Source: Fibrobacter sp. (GTDB lineage Bacteria; Fibrobacterota; Fibrobacteria; Fibrobacterales; Fibrobacteraceae). From it: a stretch of 38,758 nt of DNA. Within the stretch, counting starts at the first letter, position 1. Each line of letters starts with the position of its first letter. The DNA is taken from contig JAGCPZ010000028.1 of assembly GCA_017965445.1 (NCBI GenBank), forward strand, positions 1 through 38,758. Direction: 5' to 3'. The notes under the pieces were generated by a model that saw only the letters and a program-made list of their open reading frames with translations, did not search any database and was not told the DNA's origin. The translations under genes and the position numbers were made by a program. This document shows positions 8,106 to 16,509 of this stretch, in pieces.

Positions 8106-9173
8106 ATGAAAGAAAAGGCTAAAAAACTGATTGAAAAGTACGAGGAACTGGAATCGGAACTCGGAAACCCGGATGTTCTCGGTGACCAGGCCCGTTACAA
8201 CAAGATCCACAAGCAATACAAGGGTATCGAAAAAGCCGTCATAAAGGCCAAGGAATACTTGCAGATGATGGACGACCTTGACGAATACAAGGTCGCACTC
8301 GGCGATTCCGACCCGGAAATGGTGGCGATGGCCAAGGCGGAAATTTCGGAAATCGAAAAGAAGCTCCCCGAAGTGACGGACGAACTGCAAATCTTGATGG
8401 TTCCGAAGGATCCGTGGGACTTCCGCAACGCGACGCTGGAAATTCGCGGCGGTACCGGTGGCGACGAATCGGCGCTTTTTGCGGGCGACTTGTTCCGCAT
8501 GTACCGCGGCTACTGCGACAAGATGGGCTGGAAGATGACCATCCAGGACTTGAGCGAAGGCACTGTGGGCGGTTACAAGGAAATCCGCGTATTCATCGAA
8601 GGCGACAGCGTCTATGGAACGCTCAAGTTCGAAAGCGGCGTTCACCGCGTGCAGCGCGTGCCGGAAACGGAAACCCAGGGCCGCGTGCATACGTCGGCGG
8701 CGACGGTGGCGATTCTCCCGGAAGCTGAAGAAGTCGATGTGGAAATTCGCGAAGCCGACATTCACATGGATACGTACCGTTCTTCGGGCGCTGGCGGTCA
8801 GTACATCAACAAGACGGACTCAGCCGTGCGTTTGACGCATATCCCGACGGGCGTGGTGGTGAGCTGCCAGACCGAACGTAGCCAGTTGCAGAACCGCTTG
8901 CACGCTATGGAAATGTTGCGTTCCAAGATTCTTGACGCCGTGATTGCCAAGAAGGAAAAGGAAGAAGCGGCAAACCGCAAGGCATTGGTGGGTACGGGCG
9001 ACCGTTCTGCCAAGATCCGCACTTACAACTATCCGCAGAACCGCGTGACGGACCACCGCATCGGTCTCACCGTTTACAACTTGGACAAGGTTGTCACAGG
9101 CGATCTCGATGAAATCATCAACGGTCTCCAGATGGCAAACGCCCAGGAAAAGCTCGGAAAGTTCAACGCATAA
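8106..9173 (+). CDS. prfA: Peptide chain release factor 1
   Basis: A 355-residue class I release factor. The GGQ motif that promotes peptidyl-tRNA hydrolysis is at 230-232 (SSGAGGQYINKTDSA). The codon-recognition tripeptide reads PET at 186-188, fitting the PxT of RF1 (UAA/UAG) rather than the SPF of RF2. GGTGGDE (115-121) and FESGVHRVQRVP are also canonical. Length is normal. GGQ is followed by Tyr-Ile where most RF1 have His-Val, a mild variation. The gene directly downstream encodes PrmC, which methylates the GGQ glutamine, a common and functionally coherent pairing. Confidence 0.97.
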   Translation: MKEKAKKLIEKYEELESELGNPDVLGDQARYNKIHKQYKGIEKAVIKAKEYLQMMDDLDEYKVALGDSDPEMVAMAKAEISEIEKKLPEVTDELQILMVPKDPWDFRNATLEIRGGTGGDESALFAGDLFRMYRGYCDKMGWKMTIQDLSEGTVGGYKEIRVFIEGDSVYGTLKFESGVHRVQRVPETETQGRVHTSAATVAILPEAEEVDVEIREADIHMDTYRSSGAGGQYINKTDSAVRLTHIPTGVVVSCQTERSQLQNRLHAMEMLRSKILDAVIAKKEKEEAANRKALVGTGDRSAKIRTYNYPQNRVTDHRIGLTVYNLDKVVTGDLDEIINGLQMANAQEKLGKFNA

Positions 9174-9177
9174 GCAA

Positions 9178-9233
9178 GGGAGATTCCCGCTCCCCGGAAC
9201 AAGTCCGGGGCAAGCTCAAGCGGGAATGACAAA
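9178..9233. repeat. Nested palindromic repeat between prfA and prmC
   Basis: Outer arms ATTCCCGCT / AGCGGGAAT enclose an inner palindrome CCCCGGA-ACAAG-TCCGGGG, followed by GACAAAG. It is a composite of two dispersed palindrome families filling the 83-bp spacer. It might attenuate read-through into prmC. Confidence 0.75.
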
Positions 9234-9256
9234 GTCCCGTCCATAAGGAAAGTCTA

Positions 9257-10282
9257 ATGCCGCAGATGACAGTGCTTGAAATTTTGAACCGCACCAAGGT
9301 CTTCTTCGAAAAGAAGGGCGTTCCCGACGCTCGTCTCGATGCCGAGTACATCATCAGCTACGGGCTCAAGATGAAGAACCGCATGGACTTGTACCTGAAC
9401 TTCGAGAAGCCGCTCACGCCAGCGGAGCTGGACGTGCTCCGCACGATGGTTGCACGCCGTGCAACGCGTGAGCCGCTGCAGCACATCATCGGCGATACAA
9501 GCTTCCGCGGGTTCATCATCAAGTGCGACCGCCGTGCGCTGATTCCGCGCCCGGAAACGGAATCACTTGTAGATATGGCGACAGACTGCTTGAAGGGTGT
9601 CGAGAATCCGTTCATCGTCGAAATCGGCACGGGCACGGGCGCCATTGCGATTGCCTGCGCAAAAGAAATTGCCGGTGCACGCGTTTTGGCAACAGATGTT
9701 TCCGAAGACGCACTAGCTCTGGCACGTACAAATGCAGAAGCGAACGGTCTCGGCGAAAGCGCCAATGCTGGTGGGAACAGCACCACAACCGACTCGACCG
9801 CAATCGCTTCGACTAGTTCGACAGGCTCACCAACCAGCTCATCGACCAGTTCAGCGACCTCTGCCGGAACCTTGCAGTTCGCACAAGGCGACTTGCTGGA
9901 CGCCGTAACCGCGGACGTTATCGCGAAAGCCATCGGCGCTGCGGCAGACGCGGCAACCTTGGCCGGTCCACAAATCGACTGCCTAGTCGCAAACCTCCCC
10001 TACATCCCCGACGGCGAAAAAGACAACCTCCAGCCTGAAGTCGCAAAGTACGACCCAGCGCTCGCCTTGTTCGGCGGTGCGGACGGTCTTGACCTTGTTC
10101 GCAAGCTTTTAAAGCAGACCGAAGGACGCCTCAAGCAGGGAGCATCTATTTTGCTCGAAATCGGGTCGGAACAAGGCGAAGTACTCAAGGCAGAAGCAGG
10201 GAACTATCCGTGGTTGGAATTCACGGGGATTCACAAAGACTTCTGCAACAACGTCAGATTCGTTAGCTATAAAGCAAAGTAA
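9257..10282 (+). CDS. prmC: Release factor glutamine methyltransferase PrmC with low-complexity insertion
   Basis: A 341-residue PrmC/HemK; usual length is about 280-290. The N-terminal helical domain (1-90) is followed by LIPRPETE (95-102), the SAM-binding motif VEIGTGTGAIAIA (121-133) and the catalytic NLPY (246-249; NPPY in many homologues), which holds the RF glutamine. The excess length is a Ser/Thr/Ala-rich stretch at about 167-205, between the adenosine-binding strand (TDVSEDAL) and the next strand (TLQFAQGDLL). Part of its DNA contains the dispersed TTCGACAGGCTCA motif. A second small Ala-rich insertion lies at about 222-238. Start ATG 9257 has AAGGAAAG upstream. It should modify the GGQ of the prfA product next to it. 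Confidence 0.93.
   Translation: MPQMTVLEILNRTKVFFEKKGVPDARLDAEYIISYGLKMKNRMDLYLNFEKPLTPAELDVLRTMVARRATREPLQHIIGDTSFRGFIIKCDRRALIPRPETESLVDMATDCLKGVENPFIVEIGTGTGAIAIACAKEIAGARVLATDVSEDALALARTNAEANGLGESANAGGNSTTTDSTAIASTSSTGSPTSSSTSSATSAGTLQFAQGDLLDAVTADVIAKAIGAAADAATLAGPQIDCLVANLPYIPDGEKDNLQPEVAKYDPALALFGGADGLDLVRKLLKQTEGRLKQGASILLEIGSEQGEVLKAEAGNYPWLEFTGIHKDFCNNVRFVSYKAK
9795..9870 (+). repeat. Repeat-like low-complexity segment inside prmC
   Basis: A run of TCGAC/AGTTCGACAGGCTCACC-type motifs, encoding mostly Ser and Thr, in frame within prmC. The TTCG(A/G)CAGGCTCA core recurs inside the ABC ATPase gene near 20056 and, more loosely, at about 28697. Confidence 0.6.
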
Positions 10283-10294
10283 TACTGCGTAAGG

Positions 10295-10520
10295 TGATCC
10301 CGGCATAAAGCCGGGATGACAATGTTATAGGAGCTGTTACTGGATGCTTCGCTGCGCTCTGCATGACGACGCATGAAAGCCGGGATGACATTAATGGGGA
10401 TTCCCACCTAAAGGTGGCCATGCGCACTAAAGAGCAAAGCTCTAAGTGCAGTCCGCCCGCTCGGTGGCGGGAATGACATGCTATGATTTGCGCAGCACCG
10501 AGGCCAGGGATGATATGCTA
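10295..10520. repeat. Cluster of dispersed palindromic repeats after prmC
   Basis: It holds GATCCCGGC...GCCGGGATGACA, a GGATGCTTCGC...GCATGACG unit, and a composite palindrome at about 10398-10478. In the last, ATTCCCACC/GGTGGCGGGAAT-type outer arms enclose a second hairpin (GCACT-AAAGAGC/GCTCT-AAGTGC). No ORF is credible here. Confidence 0.75.
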
Positions 10521-10528
10521 TAATTCGC

Positions 10529-10548
10529 GCGGCTCTTGCCGCATTTTT
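10529..10548 (+). terminator. Possible terminator downstream of prmC
   Basis: GCGGC-TCTT-GCCGC followed by ATTTTT, just before the stop codon of the convergent small gene. It could end read-through from prfA-prmC. Confidence 0.55.
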
Positions 10549-10783
10549 AGCACACGCTGCAGCCGAGGGCGGAGAGGACAAACGTTTCGCTCTCCCCCAT
10601 GCGGTAATACGGAATCAAGTCATCGTCGTCAATAGCCGAATCATCATTACCGTTGAGTTGCATCAGTTCCCCAATGCGGCGTTTGAAGATAGAAAAGCCG
10701 GAATCCCACGGAGACGGATCCCACAGGGACGGTTCCGAAATTTCGACTACATGCTTGCTTGTCTTTTTCATTTTACGATTCAT
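10547..10783 (-). CDS. Small hypothetical protein with C-terminal GCSVC
   Basis: 78 residues: a basic N-terminus (MNRKMKKTSKHVVEISEP), a Trp-rich stretch (SLWDPSPWDSGFSIFKRRIGELM), an acidic centre (NDDSAIDDDDLIPYY) and a C-terminus ending ALGCSVC. AAAGGTGA precedes ATG 10783 at about 5-nt spacing, and the ribosome binding site lies in a small CACC-AAAA-GGTG hairpin. No family recognised. The leader-like acidic chain and short Cys-ended tail resemble a modified-peptide precursor, but no maturation enzyme is adjacent, so this is speculation. It is flanked on both sides by repeat clusters. Confidence 0.6.
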   Translation of the reverse strand: MNRKMKKTSKHVVEISEPSLWDPSPWDSGFSIFKRRIGELMQLNGNDDSAIDDDDLIPYYRMGESETFVLSALGCSVC

Positions 10784-10835
10784 TTTTTCACCTTTTGGTG
10801 TTTAGTGTTCTTGCGAGCACTAATATAGAATCGTC

Positions 10836-10856
10836 AAATGTCAAAAGCTGACATTT
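10836..10856. promoter_or_regulatory. Inverted repeat AAATGTCA-N5-TGACATTT
   Basis: Perfect 8-bp arms separated by 5 nt, about 55 bp upstream of the small gene starting at 10783. The location and symmetry fit an operator. On the plus strand it is followed by T-rich sequence, so a hairpin role is also possible. Confidence 0.45.
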
Positions 10857-10896
10857 TGAGTTTTTCGCTTTTTTTTCACTAAATAATTGTAAGTTG

Positions 10897-11210
10897 ATCC
10901 CGGCACAAAGGCCGGGATGACAATGTTATGGAAGCTGTTACTGGATGCTTCGCTGCGCTCAGCATGACGATGCATGGAAGCCGGGATGACAATGCGATGA
11001 GAACCATTGCTGGATGCTTCGCTATGCTCAGCATGACGACGCATGGAGGCCGGGATGACATGCTATGGGTGCTGTTACTGGATGCTTCGCTATGCTCAGC
11101 ATGACAACGCACAAAGGCCGGGATGACAATGCTATGAGAACTGTTGCTGGATGCTTCGCTATGCTCAGCATGACAACGCACAAAGGCCGGGATGACAATG
11201 CGATTATTCT
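10897..11210. repeat. Tandem array of about 69-bp palindromic units
   Basis: GCCGGGATGAC occurs at 10911, 10980, 11049, 11117 and 11186, a period of 68-69 bp. Each unit joins a CCGGGATGACA half to a GGATGCTTCGCT(A/G)(T/C)GCTCAGCATGAC palindrome. The array stops at the end of rlpA. Frames reading through it (CHAEHSEAS-type peptides) are repeat translations, not genes. No unique spacers, so this is not a CRISPR. Confidence 0.9.
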
Positions 11211-11629
11211 ATTACAGTCGCGGTGACTTGGGCGTGTCCGGCTTTTTCAAGCCCAAGGGCTTTACCTGCGGCTTCGCTTAAATCCAGCACACGCTTTTTC
11301 GAATACGGCCCGCGGTCATTGACGCGAACCACAACAGATGCGCCTGTTTTGTCCCGGACAACTTTCAGTTTCGTTCCAAACGGAAGCGACCGATGTGCGC
11401 AAGTATAATCCTTGCGATTAAAAACTTCACCGCTGGCAGTTTTCCTGCCATCATATCCCTTGCCATAAAAGCTGGCGTCACCCGAAAACGTGTAACCGGC
11501 CCTAACCTTATCAACACGCATTTTCGTCGATGTCACGCGAGTATAACCCTTGCGGTGCGTTGCCCCGCTGCACCCCGAAAAAGCAATCAGAACACAGAGA
11601 AGAGCTACAGCAACAAGACGGGAAAACAT
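11204..11629 (-). CDS. rlpA: RlpA-like lipoprotein, double-psi beta-barrel lytic transglycosylase
   Basis: A 141-residue lipoprotein with lipobox AFSGC (Cys20) and an RlpA-type double-psi beta-barrel: GDASFYGKGYDGRKTASGEVF, the AHRSLPFGTKLKV loop and VVVRVNDRGPYSKKRVLDLS with the conserved Asp-Arg-Gly-Pro. Family members cleave denuded glycan strands of peptidoglycan, often at the septum. It lacks the C-terminal SPOR domain of E. coli RlpA. It ends the run from mrp and starts 9 bp after the TPR lipoprotein gene. Confidence 0.92.
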   Translation of the reverse strand: MFSRLVAVALLCVLIAFSGCSGATHRKGYTRVTSTKMRVDKVRAGYTFSGDASFYGKGYDGRKTASGEVFNRKDYTCAHRSLPFGTKLKVVRDKTGASVVVRVNDRGPYSKKRVLDLSEAAGKALGLEKAGHAQVTATVIE

Positions 11630-11638
11630 ACAGCCACC

Positions 11639-13555
11639 TTACTCGAAATCGTACATGCTGTTGTATGTATTCTCGAGGATTTCGTCCTCTTTACTGATAA
11701 TTTCAGCCTTCTTTTCTTCGGGCTTGGCGTTTAGTTCTTCGTAATACCGCGCCGATTTCTTGTCGATATTTTCGATATTCTGAGCGGTACGTTTGCGCAA
11801 CCGGGCAAGGTCATCGTCCGTCGTCGTGAGGCGCGTATTGAGCACATAGGCGGCCTGCTTGCCCCACGGTGTCGAACCGTGCTTATCGAGAAGTTGTCTG
11901 TAAATGACAACAGCACTGTCCATATTCGGGAGCATCTGGTAGTAAATCGCCTTCATGTACAGAGCCTGAACCCCAGACTGAGTCTGCGGATAATCCTTAT
12001 AGACGCTATCGAATGCGGCAAAAGCATGAGCATAAGCCGAATCCACCTGGTCCATCTTGCTCGCAGGCATTTCAGAAGCCACCGTCCACAAGCTTTCCGC
12101 CGCCATGTAACGCTCACGGGCTTCGTCTTCGCGAGTCTTCATCGTAACGCGCATGCCAAGGTTCGTCTGGGCCTGCTTGGCGTAATCGGTATTCGGGTAC
12201 TTCTCGATGATTTCTTTGTACAGTTCTTCTGCAGTATCGGGGTCGTGCAAGAATTCATCATAGATAAACGCCCTCGCATACGATGCCCGCAAAACGCTTG
12301 CGGTATCATTGGACTTTTCAATTATGTTCGTGAGCCTAGCAACCGCGCTGTCGGCTTCGGAAAGTTTGAGCAAGAAGAGTTCCGCAATCATGAATTCGGT
12401 CTTGAAAAAAGACTTCATGTCAGGGATAGAATCTTTGTTCTGGTCCAGAATTTCACTATTACGGTCGCGCATGGAAGCGAGCTGTTTCAAGGCGTTGCGG
12501 CGTTCACGAGCCTGCCGGCCATACTCGCTGATAGACCTTGCGATATAGCTACTGTCATAATAAGCCATGGCAAGCTCATAATTCAGCCTCTTCATCTGTT
12601 CGTAATCACCCATGTTAAAATAACTACGGGAAGAGGGTTCAGACCTCGGATATTCCTTATTGACCTTATTGAAAATCACATAGGCATCGGCTGCACGGCC
12701 CGCCAAGAGCGTCGTTTCGCCGATACGGACAAGATAAACCGAACGCTGTTTTTCGTATGCTTCGACCTTGTAAAGTTTCTTGAATTCATCGGCAGCCTTG
12801 AGGTAGTCCTTCTTGTTCACAAGGCATTCCGCAGACTGTTCTCCCGCCGTCTGGCGTTCGCGATCGTTCAGGTTCTCGATTTCTTTCGCGTTGTAATGCT
12901 CGTGTGCCTTATCCCAGTTTTCCATCTTGTAGTATAGACCAGCCAAGCGGAAATGCGCTTTGCCCTTCATATACGGGGTTCCGCTCGTATCGGCAAGGAC
13001 GGCCTCCAATGCGGCAATGGCCTGCTCCGGTGCCTCGGATTTTTCATCCAAAAGCGAAAGAAGGTTCAACCCCTGGAAATAATATGGATGGTTCTTGTCG
13101 GCAACAACGGGTTCCAAAGCAAAGCGGCTAATATTGAATTCCTGGTTGCGGTAGAGGCAATAGGCACGCTGGTATTCCACAGCACGCATGGAATCGTTGT
13201 CGGCAAAATAGCGTTCGTACTCATCGTACTTGGTGATAGCCTTGGGCCAGTCGCTTTTATGCCTGTAGGATTCCGCAATCAGAAAAACGGCTTCGGCGGT
13301 ACGCTTCTTGTTTTTCGGGAAACGTTCCAGTACACGTGAACCTTTTTCGATGATTTTTTCGTATTTCTGGGATTCTTCGTTACCCGGGTAAGACTGAGTT
13401 TCGTCGGGGACGCTATCCAGACGCGCCATACGGAGTTCCGTCGCTTCGTCATAGAGCCGTTCCGCATTGAACATGTGGTTCAAATACGCACAACAGGTAC
13501 ACCCTTCCAGCAAGGCGGCAAAAAAGAACAACGCTATAAAACGACCGAAAAACAT
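11639..13555 (-). CDS. TPR-repeat lipoprotein
   Basis: 638 residues. Signal peptide with lipobox LLEGC (Cys19) gives a lipid-anchored protein, probably on the outer membrane facing the periplasm. The rest is almost entirely tetratricopeptide-like helices, for example KAITKYDEYERYF, AIAALEAVLADT, AEELYKEIIEKYPNTDYAKQAQTNLG and AVVIYRQLLDKHGSTPWGKQAAYVL; this resembles YbgF/BamD-type or gliding-motility TPR proteins. The C-terminus is charged. It lies 27 bp after the membrane TPR gene and 9 bp before rlpA. A scaffold for envelope assembly is inferred from context. Confidence 0.85.
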   Translation of the reverse strand: MFFGRFIALFFFAALLEGCTCCAYLNHMFNAERLYDEATELRMARLDSVPDETQSYPGNEESQKYEKIIEKGSRVLERFPKNKKRTAEAVFLIAESYRHKSDWPKAITKYDEYERYFADNDSMRAVEYQRAYCLYRNQEFNISRFALEPVVADKNHPYYFQGLNLLSLLDEKSEAPEQAIAALEAVLADTSGTPYMKGKAHFRLAGLYYKMENWDKAHEHYNAKEIENLNDRERQTAGEQSAECLVNKKDYLKAADEFKKLYKVEAYEKQRSVYLVRIGETTLLAGRAADAYVIFNKVNKEYPRSEPSSRSYFNMGDYEQMKRLNYELAMAYYDSSYIARSISEYGRQARERRNALKQLASMRDRNSEILDQNKDSIPDMKSFFKTEFMIAELFLLKLSEADSAVARLTNIIEKSNDTASVLRASYARAFIYDEFLHDPDTAEELYKEIIEKYPNTDYAKQAQTNLGMRVTMKTREDEARERYMAAESLWTVASEMPASKMDQVDSAYAHAFAAFDSVYKDYPQTQSGVQALYMKAIYYQMLPNMDSAVVIYRQLLDKHGSTPWGKQAAYVLNTRLTTTDDDLARLRKRTAQNIENIDKKSARYYEELNAKPEEKKAEIISKEDEILENTYNSMYDFE

Positions 13556-13582
13556 ATAGACATAAAATAGATATTTATGGTG

Positions 13583-15304
13583 CTAAAATTCCAGTAAAAG
13601 TGGCAGATAATCGCAAAGTTTCATGCCGGAAGGCGGCAATGTCCGGCGATCGAGGCGAACCATGCGCACTTCGGCGGGCTTGCCGACGATGCGAGCCAAG
13701 ATTTCGAAGTTGTCGCGAGTTTCCCAGACAACAGCATCCATGACAACACCATCATCGCAAATCGTCTCGCCCGTATTGTTGCCTATGCCGGAAATTCTGG
13801 AATTCTGTTTAGACAAGCGCGTAAAAATTTCGGGAGCGACGCCCAGGTGGTTCGAATTCGAAGCGGAATCAAAAACGGCCACGTGGACTTCCTTGAAACG
13901 GTTCAGCGAATCAAAAACAATCGTATATGTGTGCTGATACGGGGATTCATAGAATGATTCCTGCCAGACAAAGCGCTTTACTTGTTTGAAATTTGCAGGG
14001 GAATATTTTTTGAAAAATTCCTGCGAAGACGCTCCATAACGAACAAGGTAATGACCGAGTTTTGTTGAGAAATCGTGTTTCAAGGAAGGCGCCATGGACT
14101 CGCGAAGGCTATCGACAGCCCGATTCAAGTTCGCGGTCAAACCGTTGTTGTATTCTTCAATGGCGACCTGCCTTGCCTGTTCTACTTCGGAAATTCGCAT
14201 CTTGATGTCCGGGTATTCCGGGTCATTTTTCAGGATGTAGTTGAATTCGCGGCGGGACAAATCGAACATGTGGTTTTTCAAGTACGCAATTCCGAGCGCT
14301 TCGCGGAGCGGCAGGTTTTCAGGATAACGTTCCACCAGCGGTGCCAAGATGTCACACGCCACCTGGGCACGTTCCCTGGAGGAACCGCCAAAAGTTCCGC
14401 CCTTGCCGGGGGGAGCCTTTTCGCCAATCGTCGCAATGGCGCGGCGGGCTTTTTCGTAATCGGGACGGAATGCGATAATGCGCTGGTACGTCTTTTCGGC
14501 TACATCGAACTTGCCGTTATACTCAGCAAGATAGCCCCGCAAAAGGAGCAATTCCGACGAAAGCGGGAACTGCGTCAAGGCATATTCCACCACAAGCGAA
14601 GCGCTGTCCAGCTCGCCGGCGTCATGATAGACCTTCGCCAGAAGTTCAAACGCCCGCTGCGAGTCGCCCGACGAAAGGCTGATTGCCGCACGGCTTTCGA
14701 GAGCCGCTTCTTTCACGTTTGAATTCTTGAGCAGGAGTTCGGCGTACCAAAGTCTGATTTCGTAAAGAGACGGGGAACGGTTACTCGCCATCTTTGCAAG
14801 TTCAAGCGCCACGTTCATGTTACCGGACAATAGCGACTTGCGGCTGTCCAAATAAAAGCTGATGCCCGTATTCGCATAACGAGACATCAATCGGCCAATC
14901 AGCAAATCAGCGCGGTCACGCATCGTCTCCGTGACGGAGTCCATGCTGAACAACGTATTGACCTCGCCCCAGACCGCAGCATCGACGTTGGGGTAAAGGA
15001 GCACTAGCGCATCGTAAATTTCATAAGCGGCTTTTGCGGCACCACTGCGGGAAAGTTCCCCCGCCCGACGGAATTCCGCCTGAGCCTGCACCGGCAGTTT
15101 TTCTACCGCCGCCTTAAAGTTCGGAGCATCGCCATTGGGCACTGCCGTACCGGCTTCAAGCCCAAACGGGACCTCGCCCACAACCGTCTTTGACGGTCCG
15201 TACTTGTTATAAAGTTTATACCCACCATACGCGAGCATCGCACCAAAGAAAACTACCAGAAATAGGTATGCGGCTGCACGGGGTGCCGAAGAGGAATTAG
15301 CCAT
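13583..15304 (-). CDS. Membrane-anchored TPR protein
   Basis: 573 residues: short cytoplasmic N-terminus, one transmembrane segment (AYLFLVVFFGAMLAYGGYKLY, positions 12-32), then TPR-like repeats to about 390 (for example AFELLAKVYHDAGELDSASLVVEYAL and FDVAEKTYQRIIAFRPDYEKARRAI), then an unrecognised beta-rich C-terminal domain of about 170 residues. The start ATG overlaps the sigma factor stop by one base (TAATG), so translation is coupled. With the downstream TPR lipoprotein it could bridge inner and outer membranes; that is inference. Confidence 0.82.
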   Translation of the reverse strand: MANSSSAPRAAAYLFLVVFFGAMLAYGGYKLYNKYGPSKTVVGEVPFGLEAGTAVPNGDAPNFKAAVEKLPVQAQAEFRRAGELSRSGAAKAAYEIYDALVLLYPNVDAAVWGEVNTLFSMDSVTETMRDRADLLIGRLMSRYANTGISFYLDSRKSLLSGNMNVALELAKMASNRSPSLYEIRLWYAELLLKNSNVKEAALESRAAISLSSGDSQRAFELLAKVYHDAGELDSASLVVEYALTQFPLSSELLLLRGYLAEYNGKFDVAEKTYQRIIAFRPDYEKARRAIATIGEKAPPGKGGTFGGSSRERAQVACDILAPLVERYPENLPLREALGIAYLKNHMFDLSRREFNYILKNDPEYPDIKMRISEVEQARQVAIEEYNNGLTANLNRAVDSLRESMAPSLKHDFSTKLGHYLVRYGASSQEFFKKYSPANFKQVKRFVWQESFYESPYQHTYTIVFDSLNRFKEVHVAVFDSASNSNHLGVAPEIFTRLSKQNSRISGIGNNTGETICDDGVVMDAVVWETRDNFEILARIVGKPAEVRMVRLDRRTLPPSGMKLCDYLPLLLEF

Positions 15305-16152
15305 TAGAGTTCCAAAAAGTCAGCCAGTTTTTCTTTATGTTCCTTGCTCTTCTGCAAGCGGCGCAAGGTCTTGTTCTTAATCTGTCGCACGCGTTCGCGG
15401 CTCAGCTTCAAGTCCTCGCCGATATCCTTGAGCGTCGTATCTTCGACGGTATCAAGGCCGTAGAACATGCGGAGAATTTCTTCTTCGCGCTGCGGAAGGG
15501 ACGAAAGCGTTTCCTGGATGAGTTTGCGACGTTCTTCGCGTTCCATGTCCTCGTCCTGGTTGCCATCGCTGCCGAGAACATCCATGAGCGTACTGACGGA
15601 GTCAGCGCTCGAAACACCGGCATCGTCGCCAATCGGAGCATCAAGCGAAATATCGACAATCTTTTCCATGACTTCCACGATGTCGCGTTCGTAAGCGGAA
15701 AATTCTTCCATCGAGATGGTCTTGTCGTAATCACCGCCGTTCTGCATCAAGGCGCGTTTGAAACGATTCACAAGAGCGAGCTTGTTCGGCGGAATGCGGA
15801 CGGCACCCACCTGTTCGAACAGAGCTTTTTGGATAGACTGACGAATCCACCACACGGCATAGCTGATGAACTTCACATCCTTGTCCATATCAAAACGCTT
15901 TGCCGCCTTGAAAAGGCCAAGGTTTCCTTCGTTAATAAGATCCAAAAGGGACAAGCCACGACCCTGGTACTTTCGGGCGACGCTGACCACAAATCGCAAA
16001 TTACCGCGGATAAGGCGCTGCAAGGCAGACTTTCGAATCTCCTCGGTCTCACCGTTCTTGATGATTTTCAACAACGCCGATTCCTCCTGCGGAGTCAGCG
16101 TAGGATACCGATTCAAGTCACGAAAATAAAGAGCTTCGTTAAAATCACTCAT
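15304..16152 (-). CDS. Short sigma-70 family RNA polymerase sigma factor (RpoD-like)
   Basis: A 282-residue sigma-70 lacking region 1.1. Region 1.2 (ALYFRDLNRYPTLTPQEE), region 2 (GNLRFVVSVARKYQGRGLSLLDLINEGNLGLFKAAKRF and KFISYAVWWIRQSIQKAL), region 3 (VRIPPNKLALVNRFKRAL) and the region 4 helix-turn-helix (TLKDIGEDLKLSRERVRQIKNKTLRRLQ) are all present. The size and architecture match the primary sigma of Bacteroidetes, so it may be the housekeeping factor. A group 2 (RpoS-like) role cannot be excluded. It sits between DUF971 and a TPR gene, with a one-base overlap to the latter. Confidence 0.93.
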   Translation of the reverse strand: MSDFNEALYFRDLNRYPTLTPQEESALLKIIKNGETEEIRKSALQRLIRGNLRFVVSVARKYQGRGLSLLDLINEGNLGLFKAAKRFDMDKDVKFISYAVWWIRQSIQKALFEQVGAVRIPPNKLALVNRFKRALMQNGGDYDKTISMEEFSAYERDIVEVMEKIVDISLDAPIGDDAGVSSADSVSTLMDVLGSDGNQDEDMEREERRKLIQETLSSLPQREEEILRMFYGLDTVEDTTLKDIGEDLKLSRERVRQIKNKTLRRLQKSKEHKEKLADFLEL

Positions 16153-16212
16153 AGAAATTCAACACCTTTTGTCGTGGGCAAAAACGCCGTTGACTCTCTT
16201 AAATATGGCTTT

Positions 16213-16509
16213 TTATGCAGATTTCGTCAATTCCTTGAGTTTATCATATGGGTAAATTCCCGAACGGTGACCATCACTGAAGGAAAGCCCAACCGCATAA
16301 CGACCTATCGACTGGACTTTTTCAAGTTTTACATCCAAGGGAACAGTTGAATCGTCCAAGATTTTTTCACCCGTATGTTCATCGACACAAAGCGCGCACG
16401 GACAAGCTAAACGAAGTTTGCGGACATCGCAAGCACCGCGGCTGCCGTCGTTCCATTCAAAACCGAGCTTGCCCTCTTTTGTCCTAAAAACTTTTTTGGG
16501 TTGTATCAT
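16213..16509 (-). CDS. DUF971 (GBBH-like N-terminal domain) protein
   Basis: A 98-residue single-domain protein. The ATG at 16509 has GGAGGA at about 4-nt spacing and overlaps the mrp stop (ATGA); longer frames run antiphase through mrp. Visible motifs are FEWNDGSRGACDVRKLRLACPCALCVDEHTGE, with Cys residues likely to bind a metal, and ISFSDGHRSGIYPYDKL-like sequence (LSFSDGHRSGIYPYDKL) at the C-terminus. DUF971 occurs fused to or beside Mrp-type ATPases, so a role in Fe-S handling with the neighbouring Mrp is plausible. Confidence 0.9.
   Translation of the reverse strand: MIQPKKVFRTKEGKLGFEWNDGSRGACDVRKLRLACPCALCVDEHTGEKILDDSTVPLDVKLEKVQSIGRYAVGLSFSDGHRSGIYPYDKLKELTKSA

Noticed and set aside
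10841..11181. Two minus-strand frames of CHAEHSEAS-type peptides
   Set aside because: They are translations of the 69-bp tandem repeats and have no independent coding evidence.
10897..11210. CRISPR array
   Set aside because: Units of 69 bp are repeated throughout with no unique spacers and no cas genes nearby.
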